From Datnioides undecimradiatus (Eukaryota > Chordata > Actinopteri > Lobotiformes > Datnioididae), in NCBI GenBank assembly GCA_008933995.1, contig WARS01000007.1, positions 7,064,923-7,128,922 on the forward strand: a stretch of 64,000 nt of DNA, written 5' to 3'. The notes under the pieces are model-generated. The model had not been told where the DNA came from. It made no database searches and saw only the letters and a program-made list of their open reading frames with translations. The translations under genes were made by a program, and so were the position numbers. Below, one piece after another: positions 1 through 13,175 of the stretch; positions within the stretch are counted from its first letter, which is position 1; every line of letters begins with the position of its first letter.

Positions 1-68
1 AACCGTGTTACACAGTATAAGATAATATGTATATATGTATATCCAAGATACTGTAAGATATTTTGTTC

Positions 69-74
69 AATAAA
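69..74 (+). terminator. Possible poly(A) signal of a gene to the left
   Basis: AATAAA lies in AT-rich DNA close to the left edge. It could end a plus-strand transcript whose gene is outside the window. Nothing coding is visible before it, and a chance hexamer is equally possible. Confidence 0.2.
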
Positions 75-3000
75 CTGAGTAAAACACTCTTTTTTCCATT
101 GACGGATCAGGCTGTATTTTTATGCTTCTCCCTTTTGGAGTGTGGTTAGTTAATGATGTTTACGTCCACAAAGGATGTAACTTGAGGAAGGCAGAAAAGA
201 GCCCTAATGAGTCTGTTCTTTTTGCACCGACTTCAAATTTGCCACCACTCTGCTCATGTGAGCTCTATGAATATATCTGGGCCGTATCCTCCCGACGATA
301 CTCGCCCGAATGTTTTCATCTAAGTTTAACCCAGAAAGCATTTATAAATGACCTTGAGCTGTGGCCCCGAAATATTGAACGTCCCACTAGAATTGCACAT
401 TTAAAAAGGCAGGAAGTGCTCCCAGAGCAAATGCAGAAGTGTCGAAGCCAGTTCAGGAGAGGGCCAGTCTCCCCTGGTGAATCATTTTGGGAATGTCTGT
501 TGAAATGAAGCTGCACCTCCAAGATGTTATTTTCTATTTTTATCTTCTATTAAATATCAGCTCTGCTCTTTTACCCTCCCAAGTCGTGTCAGTTAGTTCA
601 GGTTTATCTGACGTATTTTAGCCTTGTCACTTTGCATTTCACCAGGACTATAGTTAAGGACCACAAGGACGAAAGCATTATTACTTATTAGTATTATTAT
701 CATTATTATTATTACAAGTGTGCCATAGAGAAACAGAGCATTAAGAATTTGGAGCCAATTAACTGCAAGCAGTTGTGGATAGATAAGGAAAGAAGTGGAG
801 AGAAGCGAGTTGGCAGCATGCAGCTGTGTGTTTGTTGTAATGACATCATCGCTCATTAGATGCTCATTATCAGTTGTGGAACGGGGGCATGGGCAATGTG
901 TGTGTGTGGCTATGTGCCTGCATGTGTGTGTTTGTACGTTTCATCTCTGCAGGAGAACATCTTCCCCTCCTGCACGGCTGTAATTACCGCCCACTTCCTC
1001 ACAGTGACACACCGCCAGCGCCTGTTAGAGCCACAGCGAGCTGAGTGAAGGTCTCTGCTGAACCCCGCGCTGACCTGCTAACTCTTCGCAGCTGACCAGG
1101 CTGTCTGTCATCTTGTCGTGTTATTTTCTGCCTTTTCACACAAGCCGAGACCTTGAAGTACAAAGCCTCCAAGCGTACTGCAGGAAAATTGTGCATAAGT
1201 CAAATAATTCTCTAAATCAGTTTTCATAATTATAACATTTTAAACTGACTGATTTCATGTCTTCTGAGTCAGGCATCACTTGCAGTTTATCACTTGCAAG
1301 TGACTGGGCATTTGTTTTTCAGAAAATCAGCTCTGTGATGGCATTGTGATGATAATACAGAGGGGCACCTGCTGCTAAAATATGGTTATGTAAAAACTGT
1401 TATCAAGTTACTAGGCACTGAGTCAACCGAGGGTTCAGATCAAAGAAATCCATTGCGGCCATATCCACAGTATGACTAGTTTCCTGAATTTTTCGCCTCA
1501 AAAAGACCAAAACGATATAGAGATATAAACAACAGAGATACACAACTGAAAATTAGAGGAGGGGGGAAAACAAAAATGAAAATTACTGTGTCGCATTTCA
1601 TTTGAAATGTTACGTACAAATTTGCTCGAAGGCCTTGTGTTTCACAGGCAAATTGGTTTTCCTGTATCATCCCATGAGATAATGAAATGTTTGGAGAGAA
1701 AAGCTGCATAAATATAAGCTAAAATTACTTGTCGCCATAGCTACCGCCTACTAATCCCTGCTGAAAGCTCAGAAAGGATCAACAGCGCCTGGAATTGTCC
1801 TCTGATTGACAGAACACATGTGAATCTTTAGCATACAACATATGCTTCCCAACTAATGTATTGTGATCCTCATCTGCATGCTGCGGGCCTGTGAGCACAG
1901 GTATTTGCAAAGATGCAGCAGCACTCTCTGTGCTATTGTCTGAGTGCAATGGCAAGATATTTATCTGGTGCAGGGGGAAAGTGTGCCTTTTTTTTCTGCT
2001 CACCACCATTCAATTGCAATAATTAGAGGTTTCAAAAGGAAACAGAGAAATGACAGAAGATGAATGGAGCCTGTAAACAAACTGAGCTCTGGTCAAGCGG
2101 AGGCAGCGTGAGGAAACAATGCAATAGTCCAGCTGCAAAAGGTGCCAAATTCCTTGTCACTTTCAAAGAAAACTGTTACTTTTAACATCGTGACTTGGCT
2201 TTTGTTACACAAGGAAGGGTACACTCTGCCTAGCCATTTTTACATCAAAGTTAGTGTAAGTCTTTCGCAGGTTCCTAGCAACCACTGGTTTGTTTCAGTC
2301 CAGCAGTTTACTGAACCTGGCCGCACCATTAAACGATAAAAGATGTCATAACTGGTTAAGACAACAGTAATGCGAAAATACATTTGTTGGTATTGCAGAT
2401 TCAATTACTGCTTAATGTTCATGAATATGTTAAGGGGGTTGCTGATTCTTTAAGAGCTGCATCAAACACTAGAGCTAACTACATAGATCAGAACTCCATT
2501 AGAAATCATGCAGCTTAAAGTAAAGGGGGAATTTAAATTACTTTACTTAACATTTACATTATGGACCTTATTGTCATTACATGTTCTCAGTATATTTATT
2601 TTACGTTTTTATATTAGGTGGGCCATTTTTTTGGCATTTTGTGAAATGTAATTCAATCATACTTGACATAAATCCTACCAGCCTCTGTGAGACTGTAATT
2701 GGTGAACTTATCTGTTGTAACATTATTTTATTTGGTTATTATTCTTGTCATTCATCATTTTTACTCTTCTACTCACATCAAGTGGTCGATATAATACGTT
2801 TAGTTTTGTCATTTGGTTCAGGCAGCTGCACAGCAGATACACCTTAAGGTCGGTATGTGTAAATAATTAGTGATTAGTCGTTTGTGTAATACGGTCTGTT
2901 TATTGAACGCACTCGGCTAAATTACTTTGAGCTCAAAAAGCAGCAATAGTGACAATGAAAACTACAGTTCAGTTCATTTGTATGCAAATGGGTCCCATTT

Positions 3001-3755
3001 TTCTCTGTGTCATTCAACAAAAGCATTTACATGTGGTTGTGAATTTTAGTATGTATGTACTGGAAATGATGGGGTTAACATTTCCAGAAGTGGCTGCATC
3101 AAACAAGTAGTTTGGCTCAAAACACAAAGGACAAATAGCAACTACTGTGATCCAAACGTCTTCAGCATAAAATAGAGAGAGAGAAAAGAAAAAAAAGGGA
3201 TGAATATGTGAGAGGAAGGCCAAAAGAGTATCGTGATGAGAGAGAAGCGAGAGGAGCAATGCAGCTAACTCTTCATTCTTTCACTTGTTGTTTATAGGCT
3301 GTGGTCTGCACTGTGTGTCACCGTTGATGCTTTGGGTTGGTGCTGACCTATGTTACACACACTGCTGACAGATACAGTAAATAATTAGTTTTAGGAGCCC
3401 AAACATGGAGAGCAGTGTTTCTCAACACATCTGTACAACAGAAACCTGTTATTGTGTTTTGAGTTCAGAGATAGTCTGTTTGGCAGGTTTAAAGGCCAAA
3501 TGCCACTGTAGTGCCATGTTTTGTGAACATGACGTCAGCTGAGCGTCTGCCATAGATTTCCAGGCAATAATACTGAAATGTAATAGTCGCTGATTTTTAA
3601 TAAACATCTATATTAAGTGTTTATACTTAAACCCAGCTCTTCCCTCCACTGCTGCCCACAACAGAAAATCATTTGCTGGTTTTCAGGTTTGAAAATGTCA
3701 ACTAATCTCCAGGGGCGTCACTGTTGTTGAGAATTACAACAAAGCTGATTAGATC
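75..3755. other. Non-coding region left of spag8
   Basis: No exon with a recognisable protein domain is seen on either strand; open frames here are short and compositionally ordinary (the longest is 128 codons at 122-508). The stretch holds an ATT-rich microsatellite near 690-715 and a TG-rich patch near 896-932. The right end includes the 3' UTR of spag8. Confidence 0.6.
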
Positions 3756-3761
3756 TTTAAT
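3756..3761 (-). terminator. Candidate poly(A) signal of spag8 (ATTAAA)
   Basis: On the minus strand this reads ATTAAA, the commonest variant poly(A) signal, about 70 bases after the spag8 stop codon. A second ATTAAA is at 3596-3601. Neither is certain without transcript data. Confidence 0.3.
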
Positions 3762-3831
3762 GTTAACTGTTAATATTAACTGGTAATGAAGTGATGTAAG
3801 TGGAATGACGTGTATAATCTGACATACTGTC

Positions 3832-6800
3832 TCAGTTATCAGGTGGGAGATCGATTTCATCTAGCCGCTCACTGATTGGTGTGCTGAACAGGGCCGACTT
3901 CCTGAAAGGTGCTTTGGGGGTCTGTATGGCGGTCACGCCCTGTAAAACAAAACAAAATAATGAATGTTAAACCAGTGATCACTCGTTTCATGAATCCTAC
4001 TGTTCATGCTGTGTGCTAAGTAGAAATGACGAATGAAGAATGTGTCACGATGTAATAAAGAGGGACACTTTGCACAGTGCTGAGAGGGAATAATGGGGAA
4101 AAGAGCTTGAATAACCCTCCTCCTCCTGACCTAAGTGGATATGAACAACTCTTTTAAGAGCTGCTGCTATTGCTGTTGCATTCTCCTCTGACATTATATT
4201 GTGCCATTAGTGGCAGTATGTTATTCCTAAAGAACACAGAAGAAGCGCAGCCGGCCTACACACTGACGTTTGGTATCAGTGAGAAAATTACTCAGATATA
4301 GATCAAATATTCTGACCTGAAGCAACTGCAGGTGTTTTTAGTGTTCAGCTCATATAAAAAAAAATATAATGGCAACAGTGAACAAACAGCAAAACATGCT
4401 CGAAAAGTGATCTGGCATACCTGTATCCGCTGGCAATTTTCACTCCAAAAAGTGATGGCCTGGTCAGTTTTATAATCATGAGCCTGGAAATGAAACAACA
4501 GAGGACACACGGTCAAGTCATCGTGTGAGTCAAATCGTTGTGAGTTTGATTTTCTTCCTGCTGCTCTTATTTTGGAAGCAGTGCTGCTCTGCTAATATTT
4601 CAGGATCATTATGTTGAGAAAATGTAAAGATTATTACCTTTGTTGATTAATATAACTTTTATTAATTGTTGGTGCACAAAGTGAAAAACATGACACAGTC
4701 TGTCAGGAATTCCCAGATCTCACAGAGAGGCCCCAAAACTGATTACAGTCCAGTCAACAAATCCAACCCACCAAAATAGTCCTATTTACACTGATCTGAG
4801 ACATCCACAAAAAAGCTAACCTTCACGTTTAAGAAGATGGAATCATGTGGTTCGGAAATTTAAAACATGTATAGATTATCAAAATGATTGTGGAGTAGTT
4901 TTCTATGACCCTGCGACGTTTGTTAGTGTAACTCTTATTCTACAGAAATATCTCTTCAAATACATCATCAGGGGTCATCATGAAACATAATTCATGTTGA
5001 TTCAACATTAGATATGTCAGAGGAAACCCTGTTGTCAGTACTTGGGATCTGGATTGTTTTTGTTTAGTCTGTAGTCTTCTGCTTTAACAAACATTTTTAT
5101 GGATGTTTGTATTATTTATATTATTTATGTTATGGATTCCTTTGATAAATAACATATTTAGCACAAGTGAAAGACAGGAAGACATGAGAGGGAACGGAAC
5201 AGAATCTGGAGAAAAACAAATGAAGACAGTGGAGATCTGCAGACACACAAACAAATAAGCAAGCACACAGCAATATGCTACAAAATACAGCTTTATCTCG
5301 CGAGTCGGTACATTGGTTGTTTGGGGCAAATAAACACAAACTGCAGACACAAAGTCAAAATTATGCTAATAAAACAAGGCCGAAAATTGCTTTGCCTGCA
5401 GTCTAAACACAACTTTCCTGTGCAAGATTAGTGGCTCAGCTGGCAATCTTTGGGTTTAACTGGTATCACAAAGCTTGTTCACCTATAACATGGGGAGATC
5501 ACCATGGTAACCTGTGCTGCACAACTCAGCTGCTCTGGAACAGGTTACTGTAAGTTCAAAGGAACACGCAGCAACTATGCCTGTAGGGTCTCAACCTGCA
5601 TTTAAGTTTTGAATTTACAATAAAGTAAGGAATAATAAATACAAATGGAGCTTTTAACTGATCAAAACAATCATTCTGATTCATCATTACTGTATCAGAG
5701 ATTCTGCAGAAGAATCCATTCTGGGTAAAAACAGTTTTTTTTAAACAATCGGGTGTATCGTGGCTCATACTAACAGAATACTGATGATGATACAGTCATT
5801 TATGACATGAACAGGTTAATAAAAGCTGATGGCTGCTGATTGAATGCCGTTTCTTTCTTTGTATTTCTACCAACAGGATGACAGCGTAGACAGCTTTTAC
5901 ACTCTTTTTAATATATTAAAAATATTCCCTGTGATCAGCTTATAATTATAAACTCTGCCTTTTTCACATGAATGTGCTGACAGCTGCACTGTGCTGTTCA
6001 AATGACAGCAGACATCTACTTAAGCAGGTTTTTGAGGGTCATAGTGATCTCTCTATATTTGTTTGAAATTGGCAAGTAATTTGAAACCACAGGCAATTAT
6101 ATGCAAAACAGATGGAAGCACACACTTATGTAAACATGACGAACTAGTGAATCATCCAAATATCAAACTCATGCATCATATTGGGCATAATCGGAATACC
6201 AGTCCCGATACTGAAGTTGTTTTTTGTTTTTTTTTATTAAGCACTACCTGCAAACAGGATACAACATCATGTTTTAGATTCAACTCATCACTGTTTGAGA
6301 ACTTGCACACACACACAGTATACAGACAGACTTACTTGTGTTACGTCAGGGATGCTAGGCACAAACCCCTCGACGCAGAAATCCTTCTGGGTTGTGGAGC
6401 AGAAGTCAGTGTTGGGAGTCGGTGGTTTTCTTTCAGCATCAATCTTTTCCCTGTGAAAACAAGAAGACATCAGCCTCAGTATTTAGCAACACTCGAGGAA
6501 GAGCACATATTTTACTTGATTAAGTAAAGATGGCACCTTGCACTTAATTTGTAGGTGAAAGGTGAAAATAGTATTATGATCAAAAACTACATAAAGTACC
6601 AAAAGGGAAACCAGACTCTTGCAATGACCCATTTCTGAATATAGATCATATTATTGTAATATCATTTTTGATGCATTCATATTCACACGTCACTTTAAAG
6701 TTGCGGCTAGTGAAGGTGGAGCTCCTTCGTAAACGGCTGGTTAGTCGTATTGCAACCTATAACAAAACCATGATCGCTTGTTTGTTGGGTATAGTTTGTG

Positions 6801-9800
6801 TTATTTACCTGAGACTGGAAAATAATGAGCGACCAAAATGATCAAATAAATGCTGTGCAGTAAGCAATACCTAAATGAATGAGGCGGGTTAGGAATGTAA
6901 AGTAGCAGAATTCAAGTTAAAAACAAGTACCTCAAAATTGTACTTAATTATAGCACTTGAGTATTCTGGTCTTGGGTATTCGAGTACCAAGCAGCAGCAC
7001 TGGTCAGGGTTCTTCTGACATTTTCACTTTTTTCTTGGCAGAGCCTTGCTGAGACTGTCATGAAATCACCACAGTTTATGTAAAAATACATACAAATTCA
7101 CTTTTGTATCTCCTGTCACTTTCTAATAATAAAATCCTCACCTTTCCTGTATTCATATTACTCTGTAAAGCACTTTGTATTGTACGAGTGTATGAAATGA
7201 GCTAAACAAATAAAGCCTTGCATATTTGATATTCTACAATTCTCATGTGACCAGGAAATCCTCCACCAAAAGGATGTCCCATTGCTCTTATTTCTGCTTT
7301 TAGGGTTGATGAGTTAGGAGGGTTGAGTCTTTAGCAAAGATAAACGAAACCATCCAACACAAAGTCTTTTATCTGACCGTCGCTGGCTGTGCTTTATTGG
7401 AAATCTTTAAAACCACATTGCCGTAACACTGCATTTAAAACCAGTTTGTGCAGACAAATAACAAATATTAACAGAACTGATCCAGCACCATCTGGTTGGA
7501 ATAAAAAGATCCGTGACTACAATCTTAACTTTCATCAGTAAATGGAGCCTCGCATGTTTGCTTGTGTCTTGTTTCACTTCCAGTGAAAAAAGCTAATTTA
7601 GGCTATTTATACATTAGTAAATGCAGAGCTAGTAATGCATGTGACCGTGTTGGAATGATGCATGGATACTTCCAAGTCAACATAAAGGGAGGAATAACAC
7701 ATTATTGAGAACACAGTTAACTGGCATGTATCCACAGTGAAGGTGTATAGTTGTCTAGCCCCAGCAGTTGTAAGAACACTACCAGAGGAGTGAGGCAGAT
7801 CGCAGTCAAGCACAGCGTGTTCAAGCCCACACAGTCCTGAGAAGAGGTCTAATCAGCGCAAACAACTGTGTGGGTGAAAAAGTGGAATGTAAGGCCTTTA
7901 AGACTGGTGATGTAAGACATTCATTTTCCTTGGATGTATATAATTTGATGTCACTCGGTGGATCAGTGGTTGTCATATATATGTTGGCATAAAGTTTCCA
8001 AGTTGTGCAAACAGAGAGTGATGTAATATTTAAGCCATAAAAACGCAAAATGCATCCACTCCTCAAACCTCTGACCTGGCTAACTCTCTGTTGATTCATG
8101 TATTCAAAATGGGAGTGCGTTTGACATAACAACCGATCGGCCCAGAGCTCCTTGCTGGACGGGAACCTGGTATGAATCAAGCGGCGTTGGTGTGTACTTA
8201 TAAAGTCCAGGAAATTTAGTGTATGGTTCACGACTGAGTGATGAGACACTGTCTACTGCTGGATGTGCCATTTTCATCGAAGACACGATGCTTTGTGTTC
8301 TTTATGAGCAGTTAACTTGTGCGGGATGTTAATAACCACATCTGTGGGGATAGACTCTATAAACTCCATTAGGATGACTGGCCTCCATGTAAAATAACAT
8401 CATAAAATCTGATTTAAAGGGTATTACAGCTGTGATTGAACAGTAAAACAAACCCAGACGTCTAAATATTACATCACTTTCCTTCAACATGTTTCTTTTC
8501 TGTTTTCTTTCCTCAAGACATAGGCAGGCAATGTTGTCCGTTTCCACAAACAAACCACTTCCAGCAATAGTTTATTTAGCATGAAAGGCCGTGTTTCATA
8601 GTTGATTTACCTTATCATCTGGGCGATATGTTTTTCTAAAAGCTCCCCTCTGATGCCTGAACCATGGAAATATAAAAGACAGAAATGACATAAGAAAAAG
8701 GTCACAGCAGCCTTCAGTGTCTTTATGAATTATATAATCCATATAAATAAATAATTTTGTAGTCTTTAAGATACTTGTAAAAATTTTTCAGCTCCTCTGA
8801 AAAAGATGTCTTACATGTCCATACATGGGTTCAAATGGCTTTACGTAAACTAGTGTCATACTATGGCTGGTGAAATACGGAGACACATACCCCGCAACCT
8901 GACCCCTGGACCCTTTGGAGGGGTGTAAGCTGCCTTCACCGTGGTGACAGTCTCCATTTTAGACTCCTGGTCCACCGTGAGAATCCCTCTGTGTCCATGT
9001 CTCTGGATTTGTACCCTCGTCTCCTCCGTGTCAAGAGATGCAACTGCCCTCTGCATAAATGGAAACGAGTTTGCAGGACAAATACAAACACTGAAAGCAA
9101 TGCAATAAATACTTGCATTATGAAGCTAACACAGTTGGATTGTAGCCTTAAAGTAACGCTACTGTGTCTTGGTTTGATTTTGATTGCTGTTTTGACGGAA
9201 AACATTTGTTTTTGTTTATTTTGTTTTGTCTTTATAATTTAGTTATTCTAGTTTTTGTCCACCAGAGTTCTTTGTAGAGGTTTTTAACTGATGTGATTTC
9301 ATGATTATCAATTACTCAAGGAGTCAAACTGTTCTGAAAAGGAGAAATAAAGATTTTCTTGATTACAGCCTCTCAAATGCAATACAATATCAAACTGAGT
9401 ATCCTTGTCTTTTGGAATATTGCGCAATTTTATTTAAAAAAAAAAAAAAGTATTTTCAAAATTCACCATGGACTATGGCAGCTTGTGTTTTTACCCCTAT
9501 TCAGAATATGTCTGTGGCAGTTCATGGGCACTTAAAGACAATAGATTCAACATTTTTCAATACCCCGTGTCAGCTTTTTTAATCTGTCAACTACTCTTTT
9601 TATAATTGACTTTACAAGGTAATGCACCAGGCATCAAAAAGTCTTCCAGCTGTAAAGACAATGTAAAAGGTGCCAGCAGCTCTTTGGAGCCTTGTACTGT
9701 CTCACTGGCGTGGCTTCCTGGCACACCATATAATACAGCCACTGTATTATGCCATTATACCACTCTACCATGTAGGGAGAATCTTAGCGCAGGAATAAGG

Positions 9801-10021
9801 TCACAGGATTTGAAGGGTCTCAGAACAGAGCACAACACCGCACACCAGTGTTATTTAACCGGTTAAGTTTAGACTGTCTTTGATTTGACCGGGGTTTTGG
9901 CTGCTAGCTAACATTAGCAAGGCTGACTTTAGTTTACAGTGACTGCACTCACCTCCTCTGCCCAGTTGTGCAACATACATTTTCCAACCATATTGTTCGC
10001 AATGGCGGGCTCTTCAGTCAT
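3832..10021 (-). CDS. spag8: Sperm-associated antigen 8 (ciliary microtubule inner protein)
   Basis: Six coding exons join in phase: 10021-9953, 9050-8891, 8656-8611, 6450-6336, 4483-4421 and 3939-3832, giving 186 aa. All introns are GT-AG. Recognition rests on matches to the mammalian SPAG8 C-terminal half: LHNWAEE near residue 17, RHGHRGILT near 41, a TTQKDFCVEGF segment near 111, HDYKTDQAITFW at 132-143, and a terminal block with GVTAIQT, PFRKSALFSTPI and LDE. From the family, SPAG8 is a sperm and motile-cilium protein associated with axonemal doublet microtubules. Human SPAG8 is about 485 aa; the long repetitive N-terminal part is absent here, so this is the conserved core only. The start was chosen because ACA-ATG is the first ATG in frame at the 5' end of exon 1. 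An RFX X-box lies upstream. Boundaries were inferred by splice consensus and phase, not transcripts. Confidence 0.88.
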
Positions 10022-10065
10022 TGTGTCAACAAGACAGTTATGTACTTGACTTGTCTGTGAGCAAC

Positions 10066-10085
10066 AGGTACCGACAGGTACCGAG
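10066..10085. repeat. Short tandem duplication ACAGGTACCG x2
   Basis: A 10-base unit is repeated twice just upstream of the spag8 start, between the coding exon and the X-box. It is probably in the 5' UTR or core promoter; no function is assigned. Confidence 0.5.
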
Positions 10086-10150
10086 TGCTCCGTCCTCTGA
10101 AGTTAGTAATAACGAGTACAACTTAGCAACAGGCTTCAGTTGACGGAAGC

Positions 10151-10164
10151 GTCGCCATGGCAAC
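10151..10164. promoter_or_regulatory. X-box (RFX binding site) upstream of spag8
   Basis: GTCGCCATGGCAAC is a near-perfect palindrome fitting the X-box consensus (GTNRCC then RGYAAC), the target of RFX factors that drive ciliary genes. It is 130 bp upstream of the spag8 ATG, the usual promoter position. The site is read directly; RFX use is inferred from motif plus the ciliary nature of the gene. Confidence 0.7.
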
Positions 10165-11067
10165 GGTAGTCCATTGCAGTAGACCTAGACATTGCGGTTA
10201 AAAATATACAATTCTGAAGAAAGAAAGAAAAACGTTTTGCTGTTTCGTTTCTTTAAAACAGAGTATTTGGGATTTCATTCGATTTTTATCATCACTGTTT
10301 TTGGTTTTACTATATTGCAAAAGTATTCTTTTAAATATGATTGTTTTGCTTTGTGATGTGTTTTCAATGTATACAAATAGCTTGATAAACATCTATTATA
10401 AAATTTGATTTTTTACGCTTGATTTAGAAGAAAGTTTGGTTATCATTAACAATACAAGGTAGCTAAATGACACAATCGTCAGCCTACCTGAACTGCAGGA
10501 AGTTGAAAGCAACAGCAGACAACACCTGAGATCTGTGTCGAGCGACGAGAAGTTCCTCAACTTAATACCTGAGACAAAGATTAATCTCATATTCTCGTCA
10601 CGTTTGTCGCATTGTTTTCCAAGTTTAAGTTTCACCGACGCTATTTAAATTACGTCATCTAATTGCGCCCTCTTCTTCTGCAATGATTGAATTCGATCGT
10701 CATGATAATTAGCGCCACCAAATGACAATAATTCCCAATGAATTCGCCAAACTTGAATCTGAAAACAGCCGTTTTCCCTCCTTTTAATGCTGGTGCATTT
10801 CTTGTATTTACGTATGCGTTTATGTTTTAATACTGATGATTTAACACCATGCAGATTGTTAACCACTAGGTTTTAGAAGAATTACTGACTTGCATTTTTA
10901 AATATGCTGCAACACAATAGCACCAGTAGATTCAATTCAAAGTCTTTTACCTTGTTTGGGTGATCTGCTCTAAATTATTCCTAATTTAAACAAGGCACAA
11001 TTACACTGGCTTTTCAATCTGATTCTTTGCAATGTACCCTTTTTCTGAATTTGTCACAGTAACTAGG

Positions 11068-11111
11068 CCTCAATACCAGCAACTGCTATAAGAGAGTTGC
11101 TGGTATTGAGG
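11068..11111. repeat. Perfect inverted repeat (17-bp arms, 10-base loop)
   Basis: CCTCAATACCAGCAACT is followed by 10 bases and then its exact reverse complement. The stem is too short for a normal pre-miRNA. A small foldback element or the remnant of an inverted duplication is more likely. Confidence 0.75.
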
Positions 11112-12984
11112 TGAATAGGAAGATGAAAAGGTGAATAGATGAATAATCTTCCTCACATTCTTTCAGGTGAGCACAGAAGCACATCCTCTGGTCTCCAGGA
11201 GACAGCCGTGGGTGAAACCATTGTCCCCTGTGGCACAATTAAAGTTAGCAGAGATGGCTCTCCTTTCAATTCATCACCTAGTAAAATGTCTTTACATCCA
11301 TCCAGTGATTGGTCCATCCAATCATCACCCATTGTTACGTCCATCCTGCCAAGCCAGGATTGTGGTGGCAACTGGGCTTTCATCGTGAGACAGCTAATTT
11401 TCTCTTTTCACTTTCCTTCATTACTTAAGGCAACTCTCAATTCAAAGTGCAAAGAGCCTAAACATGAAGAGTCAATCAACTACAGATTAACAAAAGAAGA
11501 CAGGTAAAAAAAAACAAACCCAAAAACAAGGTTTCAATTATTTGTGTAGTACTTAAGAGACTTGGAATGCAATACTAGCTAATTCATTCATTTATAGGGG
11601 TGATGGTGGATGGCAGAGCTGGGCCAGGATGGATGGACTAATGAAGGTAAATGTGTTAGCAGTTAAACAAAGTAGGAGGTAAGAAAGGAGACAAGTAGGC
11701 TTAAGACGATCCACTGTAGCTGAGACTGAGGGTTGCCTGAGGAGGCATGCAGGAGGCACACTGAAGCTGAGCAAATGGTCTGGCACAGAGCTGGTGAAGA
11801 GCCAGGGTAGAAATACTGCTGGGTTGATGAGTACAGCAGGTGGGCAGGTTCAGCAGGTGTGCATAATCACTAGGATTTAAGGAGCTGGGAGAGGTGGAGT
11901 GGGATTGCCACACACAGATCACAGAAACGCAGACACAGAGGGAGGCACACAGGAGAGAGAGGGAAGTGGGAAACATCATGCAACACATGGGAGTATACTG
12001 TACATGCACGTATGAACTAACACAGTGGTTGGAGCCTCCTCAGTACGTGTAAAACCACATATTGTCTAATGACCAAAGTTCCATAGTTAGGATCATTTCT
12101 TCTCAATTGTGAAGTTAAAGTCTGTTCGTTTTTGACAGTTTATAATGAGACCGTAAAACAGCACTCTTAATGCTGAAATTCAAGTCATTATAACATGAAA
12201 AGCACATTTTTAAATTATTATTATTGTTATTTTCTTGTATTCAATGACAAACAAACTGAACTGCATTGGACTGTACTATTCTCTGTTTCCCCTTGTCTGA
12301 CCATATGTGATGTCTGTCTAAAACAGAACCTTACTCCAGGTTTTCACAGGATACATTGCGGCAACTCACTTGTTGTACCCTGAAGGTGAATGTAATTTGC
12401 TGCCAAACCAGGGAACAACATCATCATTTGGGAGAAAAAAACTCAATTTGAGAATTCATTTATTTGCTCTGTAACCTTGTTGAAACACTTGTTCATTGAG
12501 AATCACATACCATTTATTCATATCAATGCAAACACTGCTAAATTTAACACTTGGTGCTTGTTACCGTGGATATGAGGCACAGAACAAACCACTGAGTCTG
12601 TTGCTGAGAAACAGCAGAGGAGTTTTCACTGTCAGACAGCCAGAGTGTCTGGAACAGTCTACCGCCTCAGCATGAAGCACAGTCAGAAATCTAATTAATG
12701 TTTTATGGACGCTGCCTCGTCATGCCACGCAACTAATAGGCGTCCACCCATTATTTTACAGTGATCTGTGATTATTTTGGCTGTAAATACCACATGAAGA
12801 AAAAACATTCCAGTAGTTCTTGTTTTCAGTAGAATACATACAACCAATAAATTATTGAATTTTCCCATGGACACAAAACATACACACAGTATCCTGAGAC
12901 AGAGGAGCCGTGTTTTTATAAGCTTCTACATCAATGCAAGCAGCCCTGCATGTAAAAACCATGCTTTGAGTTAAATCCTAGAAT

Positions 12985-13175
12985 CAGCATGCTAACATGA
13001 ACACAACCAAATGTCAACACTAACATGCTAATATTTTGCAAGTGTAATATTTACCATTTTAATTAAGGGAGTTGATTACTAATTACCACTGAACACAAAG
13101 TGCAGCCAAGGCACATGGTTAGTTTTTGCAGTGCGTTTGGTCATACAGTATTTCCATGTAACGATAAAAACTAAT
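12985..13175 (-). repeat. Dispersed teleost repeat rich in GCTAACATG (reverse copy)
   Basis: Contains ATGCTAACATGAACACAACC, CTAACATGCTAATATT and a downstream AACACAAAGTGCAGCC. The last matches, in reverse complement, the head found in other copies of the same family in this window (29745-29960, 59465-59620). Edges are approximate. Confidence 0.55.

Noticed and set aside
122..508. 128-codon open frame near the left edge
   Set aside because: No domain, biased composition or splice support; a frame is also open on the opposite strand. Treated as chance.
6063..6527. 154-codon plus-strand open frame
   Set aside because: It runs antisense across spag8 exon 4, whose minus-strand reading is supported by phase and SPAG8 similarity.
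11139..11507. 122-codon open frame beside the perfect hairpin
   Set aside because: No recognisable motif, and a 76-codon frame is also open on the opposite strand; no splice or promoter support.
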